A stretch of DNA of 64,000 bases, from the NCBI GenBank assembly GCA_008638375.1, contig CM018036.1, forward strand, positions 10,820,328-10,884,327. The letters are read 5' to 3'. This DNA is from Nyssa sinensis. Lineage: Eukaryota > Streptophyta > Magnoliopsida > Cornales > Nyssaceae. How positions within the stretch are numbered: the first letter of the stretch is position 1; each line of letters starts with the position of its first letter. The notes beneath the pieces are model-generated. The model was not told the DNA's origin. It saw only the letters and a list, made by a program, of their open reading frames with translations, and ran no database searches. Shown here piece after piece: positions 47,146 to 58,930 of the stretch. Made by a program: the position numbers and the translations under genes.

Positions 47146-47352
47146 GTATTTGTTTAGTAATGCTTTTTTTTATTTACTTTAATAAGTAGAAATTTTTTTT
47201 TCAATTTTACTTTTTTTGCTTGAAAACAAAAGGTAAAAAATAAAAATATATTTGATAATCATCTTTAGAAAGTAAAATAAATCAAAATTACTTCTCATTT
47301 TCTGTTAATTTAAGCCAAAAAAAAAAAAACTTAAAAAAGCATTACCAAATGA
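47146..47352. mobile_element. MITE with 3-bp TSD
   Basis: The left end atttgtttagtaatgcttttt and the right end (reverse complement) atttggtaatgctttttt form inverted repeats. Comparison with unit copies 1 and 2 (gactaaattattc) gives a TAA duplication. About 207 bp, AT-rich, no coding. The family is uncertain: PIF/Harbinger-like by TSD, hAT-like by wording. Confidence 0.65.
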
Positions 47353-47356
47353 TAAA

Positions 47357-48920
47357 TAATAAGAACATAATATTTAATATTTTTAATGCCTTTATATTTA
47401 GTTTTATGATATATTTTCTGTTTAAATGAGCTGATTAATATATTTTTTGAGTTAGGGAAGCATTGAAGGTAAAAGAATAGATATGGAGTATATTGTGCAA
47501 TTTTCAGCTTTTAGGCAGTTTTGATATATGGAGCTTTAATTGAGGTTCGGATAGTATTAGAGTTTTAGAATAAAGAAGTGGTCTTCATAAAGTTTTTAGA
47601 GGACGTCTTAAGCTTTTTAGAGAGGTCTAGTTTGCAAAAATCCGAGTTCATTTGGGCCTCCGAACATTGTTTCGAAGTCAGGCCTGGAAAGTTGATCCGA
47701 ATCCTGATTGGAGTTGGATTCCTGTCCGAACCAGTAAACTTCAGTGGCTCATAACTTGAGTTTCTGAAGTCAAAATCAGGTGATTCAAAAGTCCGAATTT
47801 ATCTACTCATCTAGGGCTACAATTTTCATCAAGAGCCTAAATCAAGATTCAGTCGTTTTCGGATAGAAAAATAGCGGACCAGTTCCAGCACGATTTTGGG
47901 TGATTTCTGTCAATCTGTTTTGATAAGGAATACCTATAATGTAGGGATTTGAGTTGTACACATTTTGGGGAAGTTTTCATATGTTTTATAGATTTTATTT
48001 AAGGTTTCCTGAAGAAAGAGAGAAGGGAGAAGAGAGGGAAAGACACACAAATAAATTATTAGGGTTTTCTTATTTAAGGATGTCAGGGTAGATTTTCCAA
48101 TTCAGTTTAAGGGGATTTCGAAGCCTTATTGCAGTTTGATGGTTGAATCAATTCAATAACATTATTTCTCCCTTTTCTTATGAAATCTATTTATGATAAT
48201 CTATTTTAATTGTTTTATTGATATTTGGTATGATTGATTTAATTAAGGCCTATTGAATTGATCAGATTATTACCGATTGTTAGATTCAGGAAGTATATTA
48301 CGTAATTGATATTATTCCTAATGAATTGTAGCAAATAGTGATAGATGATTGTGGACAAGCTTTTGTTTATTGCTATGATTATCATGATCTAAATTAAACA
48401 GTCCGAGCTTGTGTGATTGTTGCTTTGAATAATCTAATTTCCTGGATATTAATGCTGCCATTATATTAAATTTAAAGAGCTTGTTCTAAATTGTCTAATG
48501 GTTAGAATATAATGGAGAGCTTGTTTCATTAGTGAGGAATTAAGGAAAATTTCGGGTAGCAAAGCTTGTTGTTACCAGGATTATTAGATTCATTGAAAGA
48601 TAAAATAATTTTATAGTTGATTGATTGTTTCATTAACTACGAGGGTAAGATTGAACTGAAGAACTGAAGTTTTGATTCATTGATTTCTATTATTAATTTA
48701 GTTTTCAATCATAATCAATTTGATCAGAATTCCAACCCCCCATTTATTGTTTTGTTATTAATTGAATTTCAGTTTAGAATTGGTCAGAATAAATAAAAAA
48801 ATAAATTGTGAACACTCTCTGTGGGTTCGACCCTTACTCATCTAGTTACTGTGTTTGTTTTCTTTTATTGTGTTAAGAAGTAAGGTTAAATATTTTTGAA
48901 ATGTTAATGACGCGCTTCCA
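47357..48920 (+). repeat. 5' LTR of the Athila-like element
   Basis: 1,564 bp, homologous along its length to 52568-54130. It starts taataagaac (the 3' LTR has TGATAAGAGC, so the first G has mutated) and ends cgcgcttcca. The TSD ataaa precedes it (47352-47356). Confidence 0.9.
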
Positions 48921-48924
48921 AAAT

Positions 48925-48942
48925 TTGGCGCCATTGCCGGGG
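48925..48942 (+). other. Athila-like primer binding site
   Basis: TGGCGCCATTGCCGGGG, one base from the TGGCGCCGTTGCCGGGG used by many plant Gypsy elements of the Athila/Tat clade (a tRNA-Asp-like primer, from memory). It lies four bases after the LTR end. Confidence 0.85.
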
Positions 48943-49099
48943 AGTGTTTTTTGTCATTTTTTTTATTTTATTCTGGCTGTTTTCTTATTTTTAATTTGTG
49001 ACTTTTAGGTCAATTTGTGTTTTTGGTTATTTATTTTTTTATTTATTTTTCTGATTTATTTTTGCTTGTTTTTAGTTATTTTCTGTTTCTTTTTGGTTT

Positions 49100-51414
49100 A
49101 TAACTCGATCTTCTCAATCTGATGAATTAAGATTTGATCCAGCGATAGAAAAAACTGCATGAAAGTTGAGAAAAGAGACTCGACAAGCTCGAATTGCAAC
49201 TACAAATTCTGAAAAAGCTATTGCTGCATCACCTGGCATGAACATAACACTTGAATCACTTTTTAACAGTGCATACAGTGATTCAGAAGAGGAAGATATG
49301 GTTGCTCCTAATAACAATAGGGCTGTTAGGACTTTGAAGGAGTTAGTTGCTCCTAATCTAAATCAACAGCCATTATGTATTGAGTATCTTGATTTAGCTG
49401 TTGCCTTTGAATTGAAATTAGGACTAATATATCTTTTGCCTACCTTTCGTGGTCTTATAGGTGAAGATCCATACACGCATTTGAAGGAATTCCATGTGGT
49501 ATGTTCTAGCATGAAGCCTCAAGGAATAACAGAGAAGCAGATAAAGCTTAAGGCTTTTCCGTTCTCATTGGCAGACTTGGCAAATGATTGGTTATGTTAC
49601 CTTCCTTCTAGATCGATCCAGACATGGAATGAGATGAAGAGACTATTTTTAGAAAAATATTTTCCTGATTCTAAGTCTGCTAATATAAGGAAAGAGATAT
49701 GTAGCATCAGACAATATAATGAAAAATCTATTTATGAGTATTGGGAGAGGTTCAAGAAGTTATGTTCGAGCTGTCCATCACACCAAATTGATGATCAACA
49801 TTTAATTCAATATTTTTATGAGGGGCTATTGTCAATGGATAGAAGTATGATAAATGCTGCTAGTGGAGGAGCATTGGTTGATAAGACCCTAGATGCTGCT
49901 AGGAATTTGATTTCAAACATGGTAGCCAACTCACAGTAGTATGGAACCAGAATGGAGCATACACCTAAGAAGGTGAATGAGGTAAGTACTTCCAACATTG
50001 AACGTCAAATATTTGATTTAACTGCTATGGTTCGTCAAATGGCTGTAGGGAACATGCAAGCAGCAAAAGTGTGTAGAATTTGTTCGTTGTCAGGACATAA
50101 TACAGATGTGTGTCCAACATTGCAAGGAGATGAAACTGTTCAGCAAGCTAATGCAGTGGGAAATTTCCCAGGACAACCCCAGCATTGATATGATCCTTAC
50201 TTTAATACTTACAATGCAGGATGGAAAGATCATCCCAATTTGAGATATGGAAGAAATAGGCAGCCAATACAGAATGCTTTTCCAAATAACCAGCCTGGTT
50301 TTCAACAGGTTCAACAGCAGTATCCACTTAAACAAGCAGCTCATTCCAGTTTTGGAACATCTTTTGAGGATATGTTTAAAACTTTCATGACCCATATGCA
50401 GCAATTCCAACAAGAGACAAGGACTTCCACACATAATTTAGAGAATCAGGTAAGTCAGCTTTCTACCATAGTTGGTCGATTGGATTCTCAAGGCTCAGCT
50501 AAGTTACCTTCTCAAACTATTATTAATCCAGAGAGAATGCAAGTGCTATAACTTTGAGGAGTGGCAAACAATTGGAAGTAGCAAAATCCACTGCTGTAGT
50601 TATTAAGAAGGAGACTAAGAAGGAGGCAAAAATATCTAAGGTAATTCCTAATCCTTCTATTCAAGTTAAGACTAACCGGTGACCTTTTCCATACAGATGT
50701 GCAAGGTTTAAGAAGGAGGAGCAAGAGAAAGAAATTTTAGAGACATTCCACAAGGTAGAGGTAAATATTCCTTTATTAGATGCAATTAAGTGAGTGCCAA
50801 GGTATGCAAAGTTCCTGAAAGAATTATGCACTAACAAGCGAAAATTAAGAGATGATGAGAAGGCAAATGTAAGGGAGAATGTGTCAGCAGTTCTTCAAAG
50901 AAAGCTTCCCCCTAAGTGTAAAGATCCAGGTATGTTCACCATTCCATGTAAAATAGGAAATACTAGATTTGAAAGAGCCATGTTAGATTTAGGAGCTTCC
51001 ATTAATGTCATGCCATGATCTGTTTATGCTTCTTTGAAAAATACTGGTGTTATTATATAGTTGGCTGATCATACTAATGCTTACCTCGAAGGGGTGATTG
51101 AGGATGTGTTAGTGCAGGTGAATGAATTAATATTTCCTGGGGATTTTTACATTGTGGATATGGATGATGATACATTTCCTAATCCTGCATATATTTTATT
51201 GGGGAGACCATTCTTGAAAACAACTAGAACAATGATTGATGTACATAATGGTACCTTGACCATGGAATTTGATGGTGAAAAGATTCAATTCAACATTTAT
51301 GAGGCCATGAAGTACCCTAGTGATATTAATCATGTTTTTGCTGTTGATGTTATTAACCCTTTAGTGGAGGAAGTTTTTGACCAAAAAAGTAAGGAAAATT
51401 TAGAGGTAGGTTGA
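49100..51414 (+). pseudogene. Athila-like gag-protease with multiple nonsense codons
   Basis: The frame opens at 49100 with ATA-ACT-CGA, probably a mutated ATG of the usual MTRS start. Gag core: LPTFRGLIGEDPYTHLKEF, FSLADLANDWLCYLPS and WNEMKRLFLEKYFP (49440-49680). A zinc knuckle, CRICSLSGHNTDVC (about 50080), has the CX2CX4HX4C pattern. After a frameshift near 50535 comes the protease region: KLPPKCKDPGMFTIPCKIG, then LDLGASINVMP (about 50985), where the catalytic motif is DLGA rather than DSGA, and YILLGRPFLKTTRTMIDVH. Stops at about 49159, 49937, 50186, 50681, 50791, 51016 and 51058 interrupt it; most fit CGA to TGA or CAG to TAG. No RT follows. Confidence 0.9.
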
Positions 51415-52567
51415 AGAGCAAGTTGTCAGGCAAACGATATGAAACAAATACGCTGCTTGGGAGGCAACCCAAGAAACTAGATTTGAATTTCTTTCCCTTT
51501 TTCTTTTTAATTTTGTCATTTCTTCTTTGCATAATAATCTGACATTGGGGATAATGTAATGTTTAAGTGTGGGGGAGAGGATTTAAAACTTTGTCTACTT
51601 TGTTAGCGTTGCTGAATTTTCTTAAAAACAAAACAAAAAAAAAAAAAAACAAACAAAAAATCAAAAATAAGAAAAAAAAAAAAATAAACGTTTGTGTGCG
51701 AAATTGGATGATTTTGTTTGGATTTTATTTGGCTAAGCTCTTGAAGGTCGCCAATGAATGTGTAAGACTTAATGCTAACTTATAGGTTTTGGTTGATGTT
51801 TAATTAATTGATGAATAATGATGACCAAGTCATAATCCACATTTGAACTGCTGTAAACTGATTTATTTTTATGAGCATGAGTGCTTGAGTATGACATACA
51901 TGCTTTATTAGCTAAGTTGTATAGGTGTCTAACTATGTACATTGGTTTCAAGACTTAGAACTTGCTTAACTACTCATTTTGTTTTCTAATTATGGAGCTA
52001 TGTTAGAGAAGTGAATAAAAAAAAAGAGTAAAGTAAGTAAATCATGTGGTGGGTTGAGATGTAGCGTAAAACGCATTCACTCATAAACACATGCATAAAG
52101 TGAGATGGAGCGTAAAACGCACTCACTGGTGGGTTGAGATGAAGTGTAAAACGCACTCACTCAAAAACATATGCAAAAAGTGAGATGGAGCATAAAATGC
52201 ACTCACCAAAAAAAAAAAAAGTAATTGTGTCAAAAGTAATAGTGGAAGAGCAATGTTTCAAGCCTTGGAATGGTGTGCATAGTTGTTCTCTCATGTGGAC
52301 TTAGTTGTGTATTCATGTTGATCATAGGAAAGGTACTTGCATGCATACACTTGAATTTTGAAATTGTTTTGTGAAAAATGACAAAGTTGTTGTTGCGAAT
52401 TGATTGATGGAATATTAACCAAATTCCTACTAGTTAGCATTAATTTTCATGGTTGAGCTATTGAACTTAAAACCTTGGAAAGTTTGGTTAAATGGATTCA
52501 AGTGAACTTTTTGTTTTGTTCTCAGTTTTTATACGAGGACGTGTAACAAACTAAGTATGGGGGAATT
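51415..52567. other. Post-protease non-coding region of the Athila-like element
   Basis: Contains ctgcttgggaggcaaccc and gtgtgggggagagg (51569-51582), which in Athila elements lie after integrase, then A-rich and unremarkable DNA. The polypurine tract agtatgggggaattt (52553-52567) precedes the 3' LTR. Four copies of a gtaaaacgcactcac motif are listed separately. Confidence 0.7.
52046..52206. repeat. Short tandem repeats gagatg-gcgtaaaacgc-actcac
   Basis: The phrase gagatg(g/t)agcgtaaaacgc then (a/c)(t/c)tcac occurs four times in about 160 bp, organised as two copies of about 75-90 bp. Confidence 0.8.
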
Positions 52568-54130
52568 TGATAAGAGCATAATATTTAATATTTTTAATTC
52601 CTTTATATTTAGTTTTATGACATATTTTCTGTTTAAGTGAGCTGATTAATATATTTTTTGAATTAGGGAAGCATTGAAGGTAAAAGAATAGATATGGAGT
52701 ATATTGTGCAATTTTCAGCTTGTATGCAGTTTCGATCTATGGAGCTTCAATTGAGGTTTGGATGGTGTTAAAGTTTCAGAATGAGGAAGTGGTCTTAATG
52801 AAGTTTTGAAAGGACGTCTTAAGCTTTTCAGAAAGTGCTGGTTTGCAAAAATTCGAGTTCGTTTGGGCCTCCAAACATTGTTTCGAAGTCAGGCTTAGAA
52901 AGCTGATCTAAATCCTGATTGGAGTTGGATTCTTGTCCAAACCAGTAAACTTCAGTAGGTCATAACTTGAGTTTTTGTAGTTGAAATCAGGTGATTCAAA
53001 AGTCCAAATTTATCTACTCATCCAGGGCTACAACTTTCGTCAAGAGCCCAAATCAAGAATCAGTCGTTTTCAGATAGAAAAATAGCGCACAAGTTCCAGC
53101 ACGATTTTGGGTGATTTCTATCAATTTGTTTTGATAAGGAATACCTATAATGTAGGGATTTGAGTTGTACGCGTTTTGAGAAAGTTGTCATATGTTATAT
53201 AGATTTTATTTAAGGTTTCCTGAAGAAAGAGAGAAGGGAGAAGAGAGGGAAAGACACACAAATAAATTATTAGGGTTTTCTTATTTAAGGATGTTAGGCT
53301 AGATTTTCCAATTCAGTTTAAGGGGATTAGGAACCCTCATTGTAGTTTGATGGTTGAATCAATTCAGTAACATTATTTCTCTTTTTTCTTATAAAATTTA
53401 TTTATGATAATCGGTTTTAATTGCTTTATTGATATTTGGTTTGATTGATTTAATTAAAGCCTATTGAATTGATCAGGTTATTACCAATTGCTAGATTCAG
53501 GAAGTATATTACGTAATTGATATTGTTCCTAATGAATTGTAGCAAATAGTGATAGATGATTGTGGACAAGCTTTTGTTTATTGTTATGATTATCATGATC
53601 TAAGTTAAACAGTCCGAGCTTGTGTGATTGTTGCTTTGAATAATCTAATTTCTTGGATATTAATGCTGCCATTATATTAAATTTAAAGAGCTTATTCTAA
53701 ATTGTCTAATGGTTAGAATCTAATGGAGAGCTTGTTTCATTAGTGAGGAATTAAGGAAAATTTCGGGTAGCAGAGCTTGTTGTTACTTAGGATTATTAGA
53801 TTTATTGAAGGGTAGAATAATTTTATAGTTGATTGATTGTTCCATTAACTGCGAGAGTAAGATTGAACCGAAGAACTGAAGTTTTAATTCATTGATTTCT
53901 GTTATTAATTTAGTTTTCAATCATAATCAGTTTGATCAGAATTCCAACCCCCCATTTATTGTTTTGTTATTAATTGAATTTCAGTTTAGAATTGGTCAGA
54001 ATAAATCAAAAAAATAAATTGTGAACACTCTTTGTGGGTTCGATCCTTACTTATCTAGTTACTATGTTTTTCTTTTATTGTGTTAAGAAGTAAGGTTAAA
54101 TATTGTTGGAGTGTTAACGATGCACTTCCA
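52568..54130 (+). repeat. 3' LTR of the Athila-like element
   Basis: 1,563 bp, TGATAAGAGC to gcacttcca, followed by the TSD ataaa. Confidence 0.9.
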
Positions 54131-54193
54131 ATAAATTATTCAAAGTCGTTGCTAAGAAATAGTTGATAGATGGTGGCAAAACACTATATTACT
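54131..54193. repeat. 3.4-kb tandem unit, copy 3, third segment
   Basis: A short piece of unit DNA (gctaagaaatagttgatag, ggtggcaaaacactatatta) parallel to 24548-24600 and 27940-27985. Confidence 0.8.
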
Positions 54194-57100
54194 TGTCTAG
54201 GCTATTACTTGGGAATAATTGACCTTGCCACCACTACTGGAGAAGGGGACGGACAAAAAACCACAGTATCTGAATACATGGTTCTGAATGCCAAATCCTC
54301 TTACAATGTCATAATTGGAAGACCTTGGCTGCATGAGATGGGAGTAGTCACTTCAACCTTCCACCAATGCTTAAAGTACGTCCACAATCAGACCGTCTAC
54401 TCTATCAGAGGATGCCAACCAACCTCTAGGGAGTGTCCTGCTTTTGCACTCAAGGCCAAGGCCCCTAAATAGTAATTATTACATGCCCGTGAATGTGGGG
54501 ATCCAGTCTACTCCACTATCACGAGACAGAGACTGCCCTTCCAGAATTGACGAGCCACTAAGCCCTAGAGGAAGGGACAACAGGGCCAAGCCCATAGGGG
54601 AACCCATTAAAGTACTGGTCAACTCAAAGTCCCAAGGGCACTACCTACAGATAGGCCCAGACCTGACACTTGCCTAGCAGGATGAGATGGTCGAATTCTT
54701 GAAGAAAAACCTCTCCGTGTTTGCTTGGGAAACGAAGGATATGGAAGGTATAGATCCATACCTTATCACTCATAAACTAATGGTGGATCCAGACCACCCA
54801 CCAGTAAGATAGAAAAGAAGGCCACTCGTTCCAGAGTGGCAACAGATTATGAATGAAGAGGTCCAAAGGTTACTTGATGCCAAGATGGTAAGAGAAGTAT
54901 TTTATCCCGATTGGCTAGCCAACACTGTTTTGGTCAAGAAGGAAAATGGCAAGTGGAGAGTCTGCATTAACTATACAGACCTCAACAAAGCTTGTCCCAA
55001 AGATAGCTTTCCTTTACCAAGGATAGATCAGCTAGTTGATGCTACTGCAAGGGCACGAACTCATGAGCTTCATAGATGCCTATTCAGGATACAATTAGAT
55101 CCAGATGTACCCTCCAAACCAGGAAAAGACTGCATTCATAACCGAACGAGGTCTCTATTGTTATAGAGTGATGCCGTTCGGACTAAAGAATGCTAGGGAC
55201 CACATACCAGCGTCTAGTCAATAAGATGTTCAGCCCTTTGATCGGCAGTACCATGGAGGTCTATATTGATGACATATTGGTTAAAAGCCTACAGAAGGGC
55301 AGCCACATCTAGCACCTGACTCAAGCATTTGATATTCTGAGGCAGTACAAGATGAAGCTCAATCCATCAAAGTGCACCTTTGGTGTAACGAAGGAAAAAT
55401 TTCTAGGATACATTGTCTGTCAGAGGGGTATAGAAGCAGACCCTACTCAAATTAGGGCCTTGGTTGGACTAGAGTCACCCAAGACTAAGAAAGACATTCA
55501 GGCCCTGAATGGAAGAATAACAGCTCTGAGCAGATTTATCTCCAAATCCACTTGTCGCTACCTAGCATTCTTCAAAGCTCTGAAAGGTAACAAAGCGTTG
55601 CAGTGGACGGAAGAGTGCGAAAAATCCTTTCAAGAGCTAAAGGAGTACTTGGTATCACCCGAACTCTTATCAAAACCAGTCCAGGGGGAAAAATCACTTT
55701 TATACCTTGCCGTATCTGAGAACGTCGTCAGTTCCGTACTGGTCAAACAAGATAGGGGCATCCAGAGGCCCATATTTTATGTCAGCAGAGCACTGCTAGA
55801 CATAGAGAAAAGGTACCCTGAGATTGAGAAGCTAGCTCTTACACTTATAATATCTGCTCGGAAACTCCGACCTTACTTCCAAGCACATCCTATTGAAGTC
55901 CCAACTGCCTACCCCCTGAAATCTGTATTGAGGAAACTTGAGGTCTCGAGGCGACTAGTCAAATGGTCAGTAGAATTGGGTGAATTCGACATATCCTATG
56001 TTCCACGGATCTCCATCAAAGGGCAGGCCTTGGATGATTTTGTTATTGAGTTCACTCCAGCGCTACAGGACAGGGCACAACCCTGTGAGATCTTGGAAGC
56101 GAGGCGACTTTACATTCACGGATCATCCACGGACCATGGGTCTAGGGTCGGCTTGATACTACAATCCCTTGATGGACTCATAATAGAAAAGGCAGTTAGC
56201 CTAGGGTTTTGAGCCTCCAACAATGAGGCAGAGTACGAAGCCCTTTGTCCTCGGGATGATGTTAGCACGGGAGTATGAGGCTCAGAACCTCGAAGTCTTC
56301 TCTGATTCCCAATTAGTGGTAAGCCAAGTATTGGGAGAACTTGCCGTTAAAGATGACATGATGCTTCAGTATTCAGAATTGGTCAACTCACTGAAACGCT
56401 CCTTCCAAGCATTCTCTATTCAAAAAATAGAAAGAAGTCAGAACTGCAGAGCTGATGCTTTGGCAAGCATGGCATCTCACCTGAAGTCAGAAGAAGATTC
56501 TACACTAAAAATCTCCCATTAGCCGAAGCCGAGTATAGAGGAGATCCAAATTGTCCAAATTTCTGAACAACCTCAAAACTGGATGACTCTCATCCTCCAG
56601 TACTTGGAAGAAGGGGTCCTCCCAGAGGACAAAAATAAGGCAAAAAGGGTTCGAATTAGAACAGCTCGATACCTTGTCATGAATGAGAGGCTTTACCGAA
56701 GATCTTACTCTCAACCATTACTGAAATGCCTGTCCCTAGAAGAGTTTCAGTATGTCCTAGCAGAAATTCATGAAGGAATATGTGGAAATCATAATGGGGG
56801 CAGAACCATAACACACCGAGCTTTAACACAAGGCTATTATTGGCCTGGAATGCTGAGGGAGGCAAAAGAGTACGCCCGAAAATGTGACAAATGCCAAAGG
56901 TTCGCTCCTTACCAACACCAGCCCCGCCAAGAGCTCATTCCTATCATAAGCCCATGGCCTTTTGCTCAATGGAGGATGGACATCATAGGCCCGTTGCCTA
57001 AAGCTATACCGAACAGGAAATATCTTCTGATAGCTATTGACTATTTCTCTAAATGGGCAAAAGCAGAGTCATTAACACACATTATGGAGAATGAAGTCAA

Positions 57101-57815
57101 AAGTTTTACTTGGAAAAATATAGTCTGCAGGTTCGGCATACCACGCGTGATCGTCTCAGACAACGGTACGCAGTTTGCTCGTAAAACCTTCAAAGAGTTC
57201 TGTCAAGACCTGCACATCAATCAACACTTCTCCTCACCCGGTCATCCCCAAGCCAATAGGTAAGCAGAGGTTACCAACCGGACGATCCTTGACGCTCTTA
57301 AAAAGAGATTTGAGGGAGCTAAAGGAAAGTGGGTTGAAGAGCTCCCTAGAGTGCTCTGGGCCTACAGAACAACTAGAAGAACTCTAACATCGGAAACTCC
57401 CTTTTCACTTGCTTACGGCATCGAAGCAGTGATCCCTGTTGAGATCGGCATGCCTACCCTAAGGACTGAAGCTTTCAACCAAGAGACCAATGATCAACAG
57501 CTCGCAAAAAACTTGGACTTACTTGAAGAAAAGAGGGAACAGGCCGGGGTCAGGATGGAAGCCTATTAACACAGGATGGTCAACAACTCAAAACTAGGGC
57601 TTAAACTTGCTAGCTTCCAAATTGGAGACCTTGTCCTAAGAAGAGTGTTTCAAAACACCAAGGATCCTACCATGGGAAAGCTATCACCCAATTGGGAAGG
57701 CCCTTATCGAGTAACAAAGTCAGTCAGACCTACCACTTATTGGTTAGAGAGCGTGGATGGGAAACCTGTTCTCAGGCCTTGGAATATAGAACACTTACGG
57801 AAGTATTATCAATAA
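54194..57815 (+). pseudogene. Tat-lineage Gypsy pol with two RNase H domains
   Basis: Starts inside the protease-RT linker (SSYNVIIGRPWLHEMGVVTS), so gag and the 5' LTR are absent. RT: WQQIMNEEVQRLLDAKMVRE, DLNKACPKDSFPLPRIDQLV, and the catalytic YIDDILVKS (about 55265). RNase H: RPIFYVSRALLDIEKRYPEI. A second, archaeal-type RNase H follows (RLYIHGSSTD, ASNNEAEYEA, EVFSDSQLVVSQVLGE, NCRADALASMASH), the hallmark of Tat/Ogre elements. Integrase: HEGICGNHNGGRTITHRAL with CDKCQRF, and D-D-E residues in WRMDIIGPL, IVSDNGTQF and AEVTNRTI; it ends RPWNIEHLRKYYQ at 57815. Frameshifts occur near 55050, 55190 and 56220; stops at about 54676, 54812, 55310, 57262 and 57567. Confidence 0.93.
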
Positions 57816-57856
57816 AGAATTTTTCTTTTCAAAAATTCATGAAGTATTTCCATCTT

Positions 57857-58240
57857 AATGTATAGACCTTATATCTGGTCCGCCTTAATATACCGACCTT
57901 ATGTCTAGGTCCGCCTTAATGTACAGACCTTATGTCTGGTCCATCTCAATGTACAGACCTTATGTCTGGTCCAGTCTCAATGTACAGACCCTATGTCTGG
58001 TCCGTCTTAATGTACAGACCCTATGTCTGGTCCGTCTCAATGTACAGACCTTATGTCTGGTCCTGTCTCAATGTACAGACCTTATGTCTGGTCCATCTCA
58101 ATGCACAGACCTTATGCCTGGTCCATCTTAATGTACAGACCTTATGTCTGGTCCATCTCAATACACAGACCTTATGTTTGGTTCATCTTAATGTACAAAC
58201 CTTATGTCTGGTTCATCTCAATATACAGACCTCTTGTATG
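57857..58240. repeat. 31-bp minisatellite downstream of Tat integrase
   Basis: About 12-13 head-to-tail units of cttatgtctggtccatctca followed by atgtacagac. It starts about 40 bp after the integrase stop. Open frames through it are repeat artefacts, and since 31 is not a multiple of three the same unit appears in all frames. Confidence 0.95.
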
Positions 58241-58930
58241 ATCCACCTCACTAAAATTACTTGGTTATTTCCCAAGCTAAAGGGAAAAGGCTTAACTTGG
58301 TTGTTCTTCTACATGGCTACGAACATTCTTTCAGTCGGACACCAATTCCAACTAACCATTATAATTCTGATTGCTTAAAGTTCTTATCAATAAGTTCTGG
58401 AGGTGCTGATTATTGAGGTCCAATTAAATACCATCAGTTCAGTTATTTTTACAAGTCTTTCGGCTCGACAGTTAAGCCTCGGACGGTTAGTTTCACCAAA
58501 AATATGCTGTTTAGTTCGCTCAGTACAAATTCAGATTCAAATACCTCCCATTTCAGAGCTCAGGCACGAGTACTTACTATTTCTCTACTTACGAAAAATT
58601 CACACAGTTGTTACAATTTAGTTCGAATTATTGCAAGTTATGAAGCTCGAAAGTCAGCCCACCATCCGTGGCCGATCAAGGAATGACATTTAGTTCCTGA
58701 ACAGGTTTACTTGCGTCAATTGCAAGTTTTAAGGGTCGAAGCCTGTCTATACACTACAGAACAGTGGAGCTATGGACGATGCCTCATCAAACCACAAGAT
58801 TTGCAAGTATTCAAAAGAAAAAAAGGCAGGAAGCTCTAAAGAAAAGATATTGTTATTAATATGTGCATTCGGTTACAAAAAAAAAAAGAGAAGAAAAGAC
58901 AGAACTACAAAAAATTTTCTAAACTAAAGG
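58241..58930. other. Spacer between the minisatellite and the antisense ORF
   Basis: No domain in any frame. Phrases such as gaggtccaattaaatacc and ttgcaagttttaagggtcg suggest ordinary Tat non-coding DNA. Confidence 0.5.

Larger units (their letters stand above)
47357..54130 (+). mobile_element. Athila-like Gypsy element with gag and protease only
   Basis: 6.77 kb with two 1.56-kb LTRs and a perfect 5-bp TSD, ATAAA (47352-47356, 54131-54135). It is inserted beside the MITE in unit copy 3. The PBS is TTGGCGCCATTGCCGGGG-like, typical of Athila/Tat. Gag and protease are recognisable, but RT, RNase H and integrase are completely absent; the sequence passes from the protease tail to the post-integrase non-coding region (ctgcttgggaggcaaccc). 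LTR divergence is moderate, clearly higher than in the chromovirus. Confidence 0.92.

Noticed and set aside
57901..58378. Repeat-protein-like frames (MSGPSQCTDL, NVQTLCLVRL)
   Set aside because: Products of the 31-bp minisatellite in different frames; no start context or domain.
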